Shown here: one piece after another, positions 1 through 6,163 of the stretch
How the letters are laid out: the number at the start of each line of letters is the position of its first letter
Position numbering within the stretch: position 1 is the stretch's first letter
From: Gammaproteobacteria bacterium
Lineage (GTDB): Bacteria > Pseudomonadota > Gammaproteobacteria > UBA5335 > SLRW01
Length of the DNA: 9,217 bases
Direction of reading: 5' to 3'
NCBI GenBank assembly: GCA_007130745.1
Contig: SLRW01000135.1
Coordinates: 1 to 9,217 of the forward strand
Made by a program: the position numbers and the translations under genes
The notes under the pieces: generated by a model
What the model was told of the DNA's origin: nothing
Database searches by the model: none
Seen by the model: the letters and a program-made list of their open reading frames with translations, nothing else

Positions 1-737
1 CCGCTGTTGGCGTGCCGGCGTATCGCCTGCGTGAATCCCGGCGCGCGCGCAGACTGAGCATTCGTGTCTCCCCGCATGCCGGGGTTGAGGTGGTTGTGCC
101 ACGGGGCACGCCTGCCTGGCGGGCCGAGCGCCTGGTGCGCGAGCGTCGCGACTGGATTGATCGGGCCGTGGCGCGGCTTGAAGCCCGGGGCATGGCGCGC
201 TGGCAGCGACCGATCGGTGTCCCCGAACGCATTGATTTCCACGCCGTCAATCTTTGTTTGCCGGTACAGTGGCGGTGTGATGACCGGGCCGGCGTGCGGT
301 TACTGGCCGATGAAGCCGATACACGGGTGGAAATACGCAGTCCCCGGCATGATCAGTTGCCGGCGGCCGCCATGCATCGCTGGCTGTTGACCCAGGGGCG
401 TGTGCATCTGGCGCCCTGGCTGGCCTCGCTGGCGCAGGAGCTGGAGCTGGACTACGCTCGCGTGCGTATTGCAGGTCAGCGTACCCTGTGGGGGAGCTGT
501 TCAGTGCGAGGCACGGTCAGCCTGAATTACCGCTTGCTGTTTCTGCCGCCACGCCTGTGCCGTTATGTGCTGGTGCATGAGCTTTGCCATTTGTTGCACC
601 GCAATCATTCATCGCGTTTCTGGCACAGGCTGGAAAGCTTGTTGCCGGGGGCGGTGATGCTTGACCGCGAGTTACGCACGATCGGGGCGCTGGTGCCGGA
701 CTGGGTGGAATATCTGCGGCCGCCGTCGTCAGGCTGA
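1..737 (+). CDS. YgjP-like zinc metallopeptidase-domain protein (DUF45/M48-like), 5' end probably cut
   Basis: Predicted cytoplasmic protein of the YgjP-like (PF01863, formerly DUF45) metal-dependent hydrolase family. No substrate is firmly established for the family. Counting from a GTG at 12, it is 241 residues. The zinc site is visible: HELCH at residues 189-193 gives two histidines and the catalytic-type glutamate, and H199 in the following NHSSRFW segment is the likely third ligand. The family's WGSC signature is at 160-163, followed by the LNYRLLFLP strand. The N-terminal RRARRLSIRVSP stretch is also typical of the family. The frame stays open to the left edge (GCT GTT GGC precede the GTG), and homologues usually have a few residues before this point. 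The true start may therefore lie outside the window; no ribosome binding site can be judged. The 3' end overlaps the convergent cfa gene by 9 bp. The family call is firm; the cellular role is unknown. Confidence 0.85.
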   Translation, partial: AVGVPAYRLRESRRARRLSIRVSPHAGVEVVVPRGTPAWRAERLVRERRDWIDRAVARLEARGMARWQRPIGVPERIDFHAVNLCLPVQWRCDDRAGVRLLADEADTRVEIRSPRHDQLPAAAMHRWLLTQGRVHLAPWLASLAQELELDYARVRIAGQRTLWGSCSVRGTVSLNYRLLFLPPRLCRYVLVHELCHLLHRNHSSRFWHRLESLLPGAVMLDRELRTIGALVPDWVEYLRPPSSG

Positions 738-1946
738 AATCCTGCCTGCTTCACGACAGCTGACGGGGCTTTCCCGTTGGTACAGATAATCCCGGGTCAG
801 CGGTATAACGTCGTTGCGGCGATTGAGCTGGAACTGGAAGACAACCAGGTCACTCCAGCGAAAAGCCGATTCCGAGATCTGCAGATAGAACTCCCACATG
901 CGACAGAATTGCTCGCCGAGCTCTTCGGCGAATTCGTGACGGGTCTCCTGAAAACGCGTATTCCACTGTTCCAGGGTCTTCGCATAGTGCAGGCGCAGCA
1001 CCTCCAGGTCGGAAAGGACCAGGCGGCTGCGTTCGATGCGTGTGCTGACCTCGGACAGCGCGGGGATATAACCGCCCGGGAAAATATGCCGGGCAATCCA
1101 CGGATTGGTGGCCGTGGGCGGCCCGTTACGGCCGATGGTGTGAATCAGGGCCGTGCCTTCGGGCCTGAGCATTTTGATGACCTGGTCGAAGAACTGCTGG
1201 TACTGCGGGCGGCCGACATGCTCGAACATGCCCACACTGACGATGGCGTCGTATTCCTCCTCGTGCAACCGGTAGTCCTGCAGCCGGAAGTCCACCCGGT
1301 CTTCAAGGCCTGCCTCACGTGCCCGTTCACGAGCGATTTTGAGTTGCTCGCGCGACAGTGTCAGGCCGGTTACACGGGCGTCGTGGTGTTCCGCCAGATG
1401 CAGGGCCATACCGCCCCAGCCGCAGCCGATATCAAGCACCTTCGCCCCGGGTTTGAGATGCAGCTTGTTGGCGATGTGCCGGCGCTTGGCTGTCTGTGCC
1501 TGTTCCAGGGTGGCATCGGGTTGTTCGAAGTAGGCGCAGGAGTATTGCAAGTCACTGTCCAGGAATTTGCGGAACAGGCGTCGGTCAAGATCATAGTGAT
1601 GACTGACATTACGCAGGCTGCGCCAGGGCCAGTTAATTTCAGCGACACGATGAATCAACGCAATCAGTTTTCGCACCGCAAGCGAGCGCGGTCCGACACC
1701 CATGTTCTGCATGATCAGGCTGAAAAAAGGCCGCAGGTCATGCCCCTCTGGTCCCCAGCCGCCATCTATGTAGGAGGTGCCGAGGTTCATCGGGGGATAA
1801 AGCAGGATACGGCGCAGGGTATTGTTGCGATGCATCCGGATATGCACATCCGGTTCACCCGACCCCAGCACGCGCCGGGTGCCATCGGGAAAATGTACTG
1901 TCAATGTGCCTATACGAATACGTTTTTCAAGCGTTTTCCAGAGCAT
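729..1946 (-). CDS. cfa: Cyclopropane-fatty-acyl-phospholipid synthase
   Basis: SAM-dependent enzyme that adds a methylene group across the cis double bond of unsaturated acyl chains in membrane phospholipids, usually in stationary phase or under acid or solvent stress. The product is 405 residues (E. coli Cfa is 382). An N-terminal lipid-binding region of about 110 residues precedes the methyltransferase core. The SAM motif VLDIGCGWGG is at 170-179. By alignment from memory with E. coli Cfa, the bicarbonate-site residues are kept: C137 (YSCAYF), E242 (GMFEHVG), H269 (IHTIG) and Y321. The position matching E. coli Cys354 is Ser358 (YLQISESAF). The ATG start is supported by AAAGGAG at 1954-1960, seven bases upstream. 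A promoter-like pair lies at 2009-2037. The gene is third in a - strand series after the flavoenzyme, and its last 9 bp overlap the convergent YgjP-like gene. The function call is strong. Confidence 0.95.
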   Translation of the reverse strand: MLWKTLEKRIRIGTLTVHFPDGTRRVLGSGEPDVHIRMHRNNTLRRILLYPPMNLGTSYIDGGWGPEGHDLRPFFSLIMQNMGVGPRSLAVRKLIALIHRVAEINWPWRSLRNVSHHYDLDRRLFRKFLDSDLQYSCAYFEQPDATLEQAQTAKRRHIANKLHLKPGAKVLDIGCGWGGMALHLAEHHDARVTGLTLSREQLKIARERAREAGLEDRVDFRLQDYRLHEEEYDAIVSVGMFEHVGRPQYQQFFDQVIKMLRPEGTALIHTIGRNGPPTATNPWIARHIFPGGYIPALSEVSTRIERSRLVLSDLEVLRLHYAKTLEQWNTRFQETRHEFAEELGEQFCRMWEFYLQISESAFRWSDLVVFQFQLNRRNDVIPLTRDYLYQRESPVSCREAGRISA

Positions 1947-1953
1947 GCCCTCG

Positions 1954-1960
1954 CTCCTTT
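1954..1960 (-). promoter_or_regulatory. Ribosome binding site of cfa
   Basis: Read on the - strand, AAAGGAG lies seven bases before the ATG at 1946-1944. This is close to the ideal Shine-Dalgarno sequence and spacing, and it fixes the cfa start. Confidence 0.75.
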
Positions 1961-2008
1961 CAGGTCATCCTTGTAACCAGACCTGCCGGTGTGGAAATCG
2001 CTTTCTGA

Positions 2009-2037
2009 AAGATAAAGTCTTGGCCGGACAATTTCAA
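2009..2037 (-). promoter_or_regulatory. Candidate sigma70-type promoter of cfa
   Basis: Read on the - strand, TTGAAA (2037-2032, 5 of 6 matches to TTGACA) is followed after exactly 17 bp by TATCTT (2014-2009, 4 of 6 matches to TATAAT). Transcription would start near position 2002, about 55 bases before the cfa ATG. The element lies in the 129-bp gap after the flavoenzyme stop codon. It would let cfa be expressed independently of the genes upstream, as expected for a stress or stationary-phase gene. It is based on consensus matching only. Confidence 0.45.
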
Positions 2038-2075
2038 CATATTGCCCTGTTCTGACTTGCCCTTGCAGGTGGAAT

Positions 2076-3674
2076 TCAGTCGTCAAACCACAGGCCGGGG
2101 TTCATGATGCCATTCGGATCCAGACTGCTTTTTGCCGCCCGAATGGCGTCACGGAATGGCAACGGGATTTCCTGCCGGGCCCAGGGTTTGTGATCACGGC
2201 CCATGGCGTGGTGGTGACTGATGGTGCCACCGCCGTTCATTACCGCATCCGAAGCGGCGGCCTTGATGGCATACCATTGTTCCGTGAGCGCTCCCGGGCG
2301 GCTGAGCGCGAAGAATGAAAAATACAGCGAGATGCCGTCAGGATAGGCGTGTGTGGTGCGCCCCATGACAATGCCGTGCCCGCAGATGCGGTCAATGGCG
2401 GCCTGGGTAGCATCGCGCACGCTGTGATAGAAACCCGGCAGACGTGACCAGGGCACGGCCGTCTCGAAAGTGTCCAGGATCATGCCGTAATCCATCAGCA
2501 GGTCACGCAGATAGGGCTGACGGAAAAAGGCCTGGCGCCAGTCGCTGACACTATCGCCCTGGTTGCCGTCATTCACCTCGGGTATGCCCCCGTGTTCGCG
2601 GGTAATGGCCAGCGCGGCCTGCATGGCATTATCCACCGGCAGATGGCCGGATTCGAAACCCAGGATCATCAACGCGCCTTCGGCGGAGCGCCCCTGCATC
2701 AGTCGACTCTGGAGGTGTTCCAGCGGGTCCAGCATACGCAGCTGTGCCGGCCACAGCCCGCTTTGCAGGATTTCCCGGGCGGCCTCCAGGGCTTGATCGA
2801 AATCGGCGAAGACGATGCCCTGCGTTTCCCGGTAGCGCGGGCGCGGATGAATGCGCAGCCGGGCGGAGGTAATAATGCCCAGAAATCCTTCGCTGCCACA
2901 CCACAGGCGATTGGGGTCTATGCCCACACTGGAGGCCGGTAGCGGCCGCGTTTCCGAGATGCGCCCATCAGGCAGCATCACCCGCAAGGCCTGCACCTGA
3001 TCCTCGATTTTGGCGTGCAGGGTGCTGAAGTGTCCGGCCCCGCGAGTGGCCACCCAGCCACCGACTGTGCTGTGGAAATAGGACTGCGGGAAATAACGCA
3101 GGCTCAGATCCTGCGGTTTGAGCGCTGCATCGACATCGGGGCCCAGCGTGCCGCCCCGGAATTCGGCAACCCGGGAGCGTTCATCAAGCTCAACCAGACC
3201 CCTCATGTCTTGCAGATCAACCGATACGCAACCGTTGAACGCGTCAAATTTCTCGGCCGTGACACCGCCCACCACGCTGGAGCCGCCACCGAAGGGAATC
3301 ACTGCGAGGCGTTCGCGGTCTGCCCATTCCAGAATGCGCCCCAGGGCGGTTTCGGAATCCGGGGTGGCGACGATATCGGGTGCCGGCAGGGGGGTAAGTT
3401 CGCGCAGCCGCGCCAGGTCGTGGAAGCTCCGCCCCAGGGCATGCAGCAAGCGATCATTGTGTTTGTCGCTGAGCCAGTTGGCCAGCGCAACCGGTATTTC
3501 AACCCGGCCGGGCGTCAGCTTGATGGCTTTAGCCACCGGCGCATCGACCGGTTCGGGCACCTTGCCATCAAGAAACACCGCCAGCATGTCCAGGGCGGCC
3601 TTGCGTTCGGTTGGGTCCGGGGCATCTTCAATATAGCCCCAACCGACAGGATTACGGGTCTTGGCTTGCTTCAC
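2076..3674 (-). CDS. FAD-binding oxidase related to alkyl-dihydroxyacetonephosphate synthase
   Basis: Flavoenzyme of the vanillyl-alcohol-oxidase fold (FAD_binding_4 plus C-terminal FAD-oxidase domain), 532 residues. AGPS exchanges the acyl chain of acyl-DHAP for a fatty alcohol, the first ether-lipid step. FAD-binding features: FGGGSSVVGG at 128-137, FPQS at 195-198, STVGGWVATRGAG at 202-214 and GSEGFLGIIT at 260-269. AGPS-type features in the C-terminal half: FETAVPW at 403-409, LYFSFFAL at 449-457, the triple histidine SHHHAMG at 486-492 and DPNGIMNPG at 519-527. The N-terminal WGYIED segment also recalls AGPS. It is shorter than mammalian AGPS (about 650 residues), chiefly because it lacks the peroxisomal N-terminal extension. 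The start is GTG with GGAG six bases upstream (3681-3684). It begins 30 bp after slt ends, so the two may share a transcript. Family is firm; the substrate is unproven, and another hydroxy-acid or alcohol oxidation is possible. Confidence 0.85.
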   Translation of the reverse strand: MKQAKTRNPVGWGYIEDAPDPTERKAALDMLAVFLDGKVPEPVDAPVAKAIKLTPGRVEIPVALANWLSDKHNDRLLHALGRSFHDLARLRELTPLPAPDIVATPDSETALGRILEWADRERLAVIPFGGGSSVVGGVTAEKFDAFNGCVSVDLQDMRGLVELDERSRVAEFRGGTLGPDVDAALKPQDLSLRYFPQSYFHSTVGGWVATRGAGHFSTLHAKIEDQVQALRVMLPDGRISETRPLPASSVGIDPNRLWCGSEGFLGIITSARLRIHPRPRYRETQGIVFADFDQALEAAREILQSGLWPAQLRMLDPLEHLQSRLMQGRSAEGALMILGFESGHLPVDNAMQAALAITREHGGIPEVNDGNQGDSVSDWRQAFFRQPYLRDLLMDYGMILDTFETAVPWSRLPGFYHSVRDATQAAIDRICGHGIVMGRTTHAYPDGISLYFSFFALSRPGALTEQWYAIKAAASDAVMNGGGTISHHHAMGRDHKPWARQEIPLPFRDAIRAAKSSLDPNGIMNPGLWFDD

Positions 3675-3704
3675 ACGGGACTCCGGAACAAAGGGTGAGG
3701 CTAC

Positions 3705-5651
3705 TTACTGCCTGCCGCCTACAGGGGGCAGTCGTTCGGACAGGCGCATGTTCTGCTGTCCCAGCCGGCGCTGGTAGATCAGCTGGTAGCTGAGTACGGC
3801 TTCGATATAGCCACGTGTCTCGGCGTAGGGGAGGGTTTCGATCCAGATATCCGCCGGCATCGCTTCAACCGGGGTCCACTGACGCACCTTGTGACTGCCG
3901 GCGTTGTAGGCGCCCAGCGCCAGCGCGGGGTGGTCGTCAAAGTTCCGGAACAGCCGCTGCAAATAGGCCACGCCGTAACGCACGTTGCGTTCGGGTGCGT
4001 GCAGCAACTCCGGACTGCGCAGTGATTCGTTGAAGCTGGCGGCAAGCTGTTGCCCGGTGCCGGGCATAATTTGCATCAACCCGCGTGCCCCGGCCGGCGA
4101 AATGGCTTCGGGGTCAAAGCTGCTCTCGCGTCGGATCACGGCCAGCGGCAGACTCGGATCAAGCTGACGCCGGTGTGCTTCGCTGTTGACGAGGGTGGCA
4201 TGAAGCACCGGGAAACGCAGGTCCAGATCATCCATCTGGTTGTTTTCGGCAAGCAGACGAATGGCCCGCTCGGGCATCTCCCAGCGATGTGCCAGATGCG
4301 CGGCAGCGGGTATTTCGTCCGGTTCCAGCCGGGCCGCGGCGACTTCCCATTCGCGCCTGCTTTCGAGTTCCAGACCGTAATGGCGAAGTTCGGCGATGCG
4401 CCTGAAAGCCGGGCTTTGGGCAATCGCCTCTATTGTTTCTGCGCTGGCGGCAAGCGCCATTTCGCTAAAGGCGTAGGGTTGTTCGAGACGATCGGCGGCC
4501 AGGAAGGCATGAAAATTACGCCGTCCGGCAATGTCTTCATAAGCCTGGTGAGCAAGCCTGTTGTGACCGAGCGCTTCCAGCGCCCGGGAGCGCCAGTATT
4601 GCCAGCGGGTTTGTTCAGCAACTTCCGCGGGCAAGGCTTCGATCTGTTCGAGCACGCCGTCCCACTGTCCCCGCACCAGATGCCAGCGCACCCGCCAGGA
4701 CCGCGCGCTTTCGTCGCCGTCCGGCAGTTCGGCAAGCAGATTGTCGGCGGCTTCATGATTACGCACGGCGAAGATCAACGCCAGGCGACGGTGAACGTGG
4801 GCGTCTTCCGCATTGGCCTGCGGCCAGCGCTGGCGGTAGTGATGCCACGCCGCCAGCGCGCGGTCGGAATCATCCCGCAACAGCCGCAGCACCAGATGCC
4901 GTTCAATGCGGCGCAGGCTGTCCGGGCTGGCTTCAGGGTGACGTTCTTCCAGCCCGGCCGGATGACGGGGGCGGCGGTCGAGCTCAAGCCAGGTGTCCAG
5001 CAGGGCGCGCCCGGATTCAGGCAGCTGGCTGCGCAGGCTGCGGGCCAGGCCAGGCTGGTTGGCTGCCATGGCGAGATTCACACGCTGCCATACATGGCTG
5101 GTGTCGAAGGCCGGACTTTGTTGCCAGGCCGAGAACAGGGGGTCACATGCAGCGGGGCTGGCGCTGCTGGTGAGCCACAGGCTTTCAGCGCCGTCCAGCG
5201 CCTGCGCTTCATGACCGAGCTGCAGCAGTCCGTAAAGATACTGACAGCGCAGGGCGGGGTCGCCCGCGCTGTGTCTGAAGTCGGCAACGTAGAGATCCCA
5301 GCGTTGTTCGCGCGCGAGGTATTCCAGCCAGCGGCGGTGTAGCTGCCATGCCAGCGGAGTATCCGCGTGTTCGAGGATGAAAGTATGCACCTCATTGCGA
5401 CGTTCCAGCCGCAGCTCGCTGTGCAACTCCCGGTAGCGCAGGTAGGGCAGCAAGGGGTAATCCTCAAGCCGGGGCAGCAGGCGGACGTAGCGCGCTCGAT
5501 CGCCGTCAATCAGCGCTTGTTCGGCAGCCAGATAATGCTGGCGTTGCTGCGCCGTGGTGTCGTCTGCAGGTGTAGCCAGCGCCGGGCCGACGGCAAGCCA
5601 CAGGCCGGCCGACAGGAAGATAAGGAGGGGCTTGAGGATGCGCGCTTGCAT
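3705..5651 (-). CDS. slt: Soluble lytic murein transglycosylase (Slt70 type)
   Basis: Periplasmic enzyme that cleaves the MurNAc-GlcNAc bond of peptidoglycan and forms 1,6-anhydro-muropeptides. The 648 residues match the E. coli Slt70 precursor (645). A Sec signal peptide covers about residues 1-26 (basic MQAR, hydrophobic LLIFLSAGLWLAV, cleavage after PALA). A long alpha-helical superhelix domain (about 30-490) is followed by the lysozyme-like SLT domain. The catalytic glutamate is E509 in VIRRESSFDPEA. Other SLT motifs are GLMQIMP at 524-530, NVRYGVAYL at 556-564, AYNAG at 581-585 and LPYAETRGYIEAVL at 607-620. C136 and C169 could form a periplasmic disulfide. The ATG has no clear ribosome binding site upstream, and no other in-frame start fits the signal peptide better. 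The best promoter candidate lies about 210 bp upstream (5865-5892). Function is strongly supported. Confidence 0.95.
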   Translation of the reverse strand: MQARILKPLLIFLSAGLWLAVGPALATPADDTTAQQRQHYLAAEQALIDGDRARYVRLLPRLEDYPLLPYLRYRELHSELRLERRNEVHTFILEHADTPLAWQLHRRWLEYLAREQRWDLYVADFRHSAGDPALRCQYLYGLLQLGHEAQALDGAESLWLTSSASPAACDPLFSAWQQSPAFDTSHVWQRVNLAMAANQPGLARSLRSQLPESGRALLDTWLELDRRPRHPAGLEERHPEASPDSLRRIERHLVLRLLRDDSDRALAAWHHYRQRWPQANAEDAHVHRRLALIFAVRNHEAADNLLAELPDGDESARSWRVRWHLVRGQWDGVLEQIEALPAEVAEQTRWQYWRSRALEALGHNRLAHQAYEDIAGRRNFHAFLAADRLEQPYAFSEMALAASAETIEAIAQSPAFRRIAELRHYGLELESRREWEVAAARLEPDEIPAAAHLAHRWEMPERAIRLLAENNQMDDLDLRFPVLHATLVNSEAHRRQLDPSLPLAVIRRESSFDPEAISPAGARGLMQIMPGTGQQLAASFNESLRSPELLHAPERNVRYGVAYLQRLFRNFDDHPALALGAYNAGSHKVRQWTPVEAMPADIWIETLPYAETRGYIEAVLSYQLIYQRRLGQQNMRLSERLPPVGGRQ

Positions 5652-5864
5652 GCCCGAATCATGGCATTGGCAGACCCGGTGAACAAGCCCCGAGCAGGGT
5701 TTTTAGCTACCTTCTGTCGGATGGTGAAAAGATGGCTGTGGATGATTCTCAGGCGGGTCACAGCCAGTCAGGCTGTCCGGCTTCCGGCGGTGGGGCTGGC
5801 AAGGGATTTCATAATATTGCCGGGCGAAGACGAGACTCCCGGGAAAGCCACACAAAAACCGGCG

Positions 5865-5892
5865 CTTATACCTTAATTAATTAATTTAACAA
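5865..5892 (-). promoter_or_regulatory. Candidate sigma70-type promoter for slt
   Basis: Read on the - strand, TTGTTA (5892-5887, 4 of 6 matches) is separated by 16 bp of almost pure A/T from TATAAG (5870-5865, 5 of 6 matches). Transcription would begin near 5858 and give a leader of about 200 bases before the slt ATG. This is the best promoter match in the gap. A weaker alternative close to the gene is TTGTTC-N17-CATGAT, ending six bases before the ATG, which would make the slt mRNA almost leaderless. Confidence 0.45.
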
Positions 5893-5911
5893 TAGTGTTC
5901 ATATTATTGTT
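5888..5911. repeat. 24-bp inverted repeat overlapping the putative slt -35 box
   Basis: The arms are AACAATA (5888-5894) and TATTGTT (5905-5911), perfectly complementary and separated by 10 bp. The left arm covers the -35 hexamer of the candidate slt promoter. Dyad symmetry with arm centres about 17 bp apart suits a dimeric DNA-binding regulator, so this may be an operator. It could also be chance symmetry in AT-rich DNA. Confidence 0.35.
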
Positions 5912-5925
5912 TTTGAGGCATTTTA

Positions 5926-5942
5926 GCGCCATTTCACGGCGC
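5926..5942. repeat. Short GC hairpin downstream of the small membrane protein gene
   Basis: GCGCC (5926-5930) and GGCGC (5938-5942) form a 5-bp stem with a 7-base loop. On the - strand it is followed by TAAAAT rather than a run of T. It is therefore a poor intrinsic terminator, although it lies where the transcript from the hydrolase/small-protein operon should end. Confidence 0.35.
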
Positions 5943-5983
5943 GTTTAAGGTTTCAGGTTTTAGACTGTCTTAAAACCTTAAAC
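5943..5983. repeat. 11-bp inverted repeat directly after the small membrane protein stop codon
   Basis: GTTTAAGGTTT (5943-5953) pairs perfectly with AAACCTTAAAC (5973-5983), leaving a 19-base loop. The loop contains a second partial GGTTTTAGAC copy that could pair with the right arm instead, giving two competing structures. The right arm abuts the TGA stop of the upstream gene. It may stabilise or end the mRNA. No T-tract follows on the - strand, so ordinary intrinsic termination is not shown. Confidence 0.45.
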
Positions 5984-6163
5984 TCAGGCGCCGACGCCAC
6001 CATTTAATATAAACCAGCCGGCAAAGCCACCTACCAGCAAAAACAGAATGCCACCGGCGACCAGCAGCATGAAATTGGACAGTTTGCGATACCACGGCCG
6101 TATGGCGACACCGATCCAGGCTACCAACAGGGCAATCGCCAGCCCCAGAATTGCCAGTCTCAT
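5984..6163 (-). CDS. Small two-helix inner-membrane protein (59 aa), translationally coupled to the MBL hydrolase
   Basis: This reading frame codes for 59 residues. Two hydrophobic segments, about 3-21 (LAILGLAIALLVAWIGVAI) and 32-53, flank a short basic loop RPWYRK (22-27). By the positive-inside rule the loop is cytoplasmic and both ends face the periplasm. The second helix is glycine-rich, with GG pairs at 37-38 and 45-46 and G49, which could pack helix to helix. It is judged real because its ATG shares the four bases ATGA with the stop of the upstream hydrolase gene, the usual mark of translational coupling. AAGGA also lies ten bases before the ATG (6174-6178), and the hydrophobic pattern is very regular. 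I do not recognise the family and assign no function. An overlapping longer frame (5970-6212) lacks these properties and is rejected. Confidence 0.75.
   Translation of the reverse strand: MRLAILGLAIALLVAWIGVAIRPWYRKLSNFMLLVAGGILFLLVGGFAGWFILNGGVGA

Larger units (their letters stand above)
5652..5983. other. Non-coding region upstream of slt (332 bp) with AT-rich core
   Basis: No convincing gene on either strand between the slt start and the end of the small membrane gene. The part nearest slt (about 5652-5860) has ordinary high G+C and would be the slt leader. It includes a 6-bp-stem hairpin at 5760-5776 (ACAGCC/GGCTGT). The part from about 5870 to 5983 is strikingly AT-rich compared with the rest of the window. 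It contains a 12-bp perfect palindrome TTAATTAATTAA (5873-5884), a 7-bp inverted repeat (5888-5911), a GC hairpin (5926-5942) and an 11-bp inverted repeat (5943-5983). Confidence 0.7.

Noticed and set aside
777..1976. 399-codon open frame on the + strand opposite cfa
   Set aside because: It lies wholly antisense to a clearly recognised gene, has no family signature or ribosome binding site, and such long antisense frames are common in GC-rich DNA.
4050..5342. 430-codon open frame on the + strand opposite slt
   Set aside because: It is antisense to the Slt70 gene. Its translation shows no recognisable domain, and the length is explained by the codon bias of the opposite strand.
5683..5704. 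Small GC hairpin followed by TTTTT on the + strand upstream of slt
   Set aside because: The stem has only three or four pairs, and no + strand gene ends nearby, so it is not supported as a terminator.
5768..5812. 14-codon frame (MKSLASPTAGSRTA) in the slt leader as a possible leader peptide
   Set aside because: No ribosome binding site, no run of regulatory codons, and no clear pair of alternative hairpins after it.
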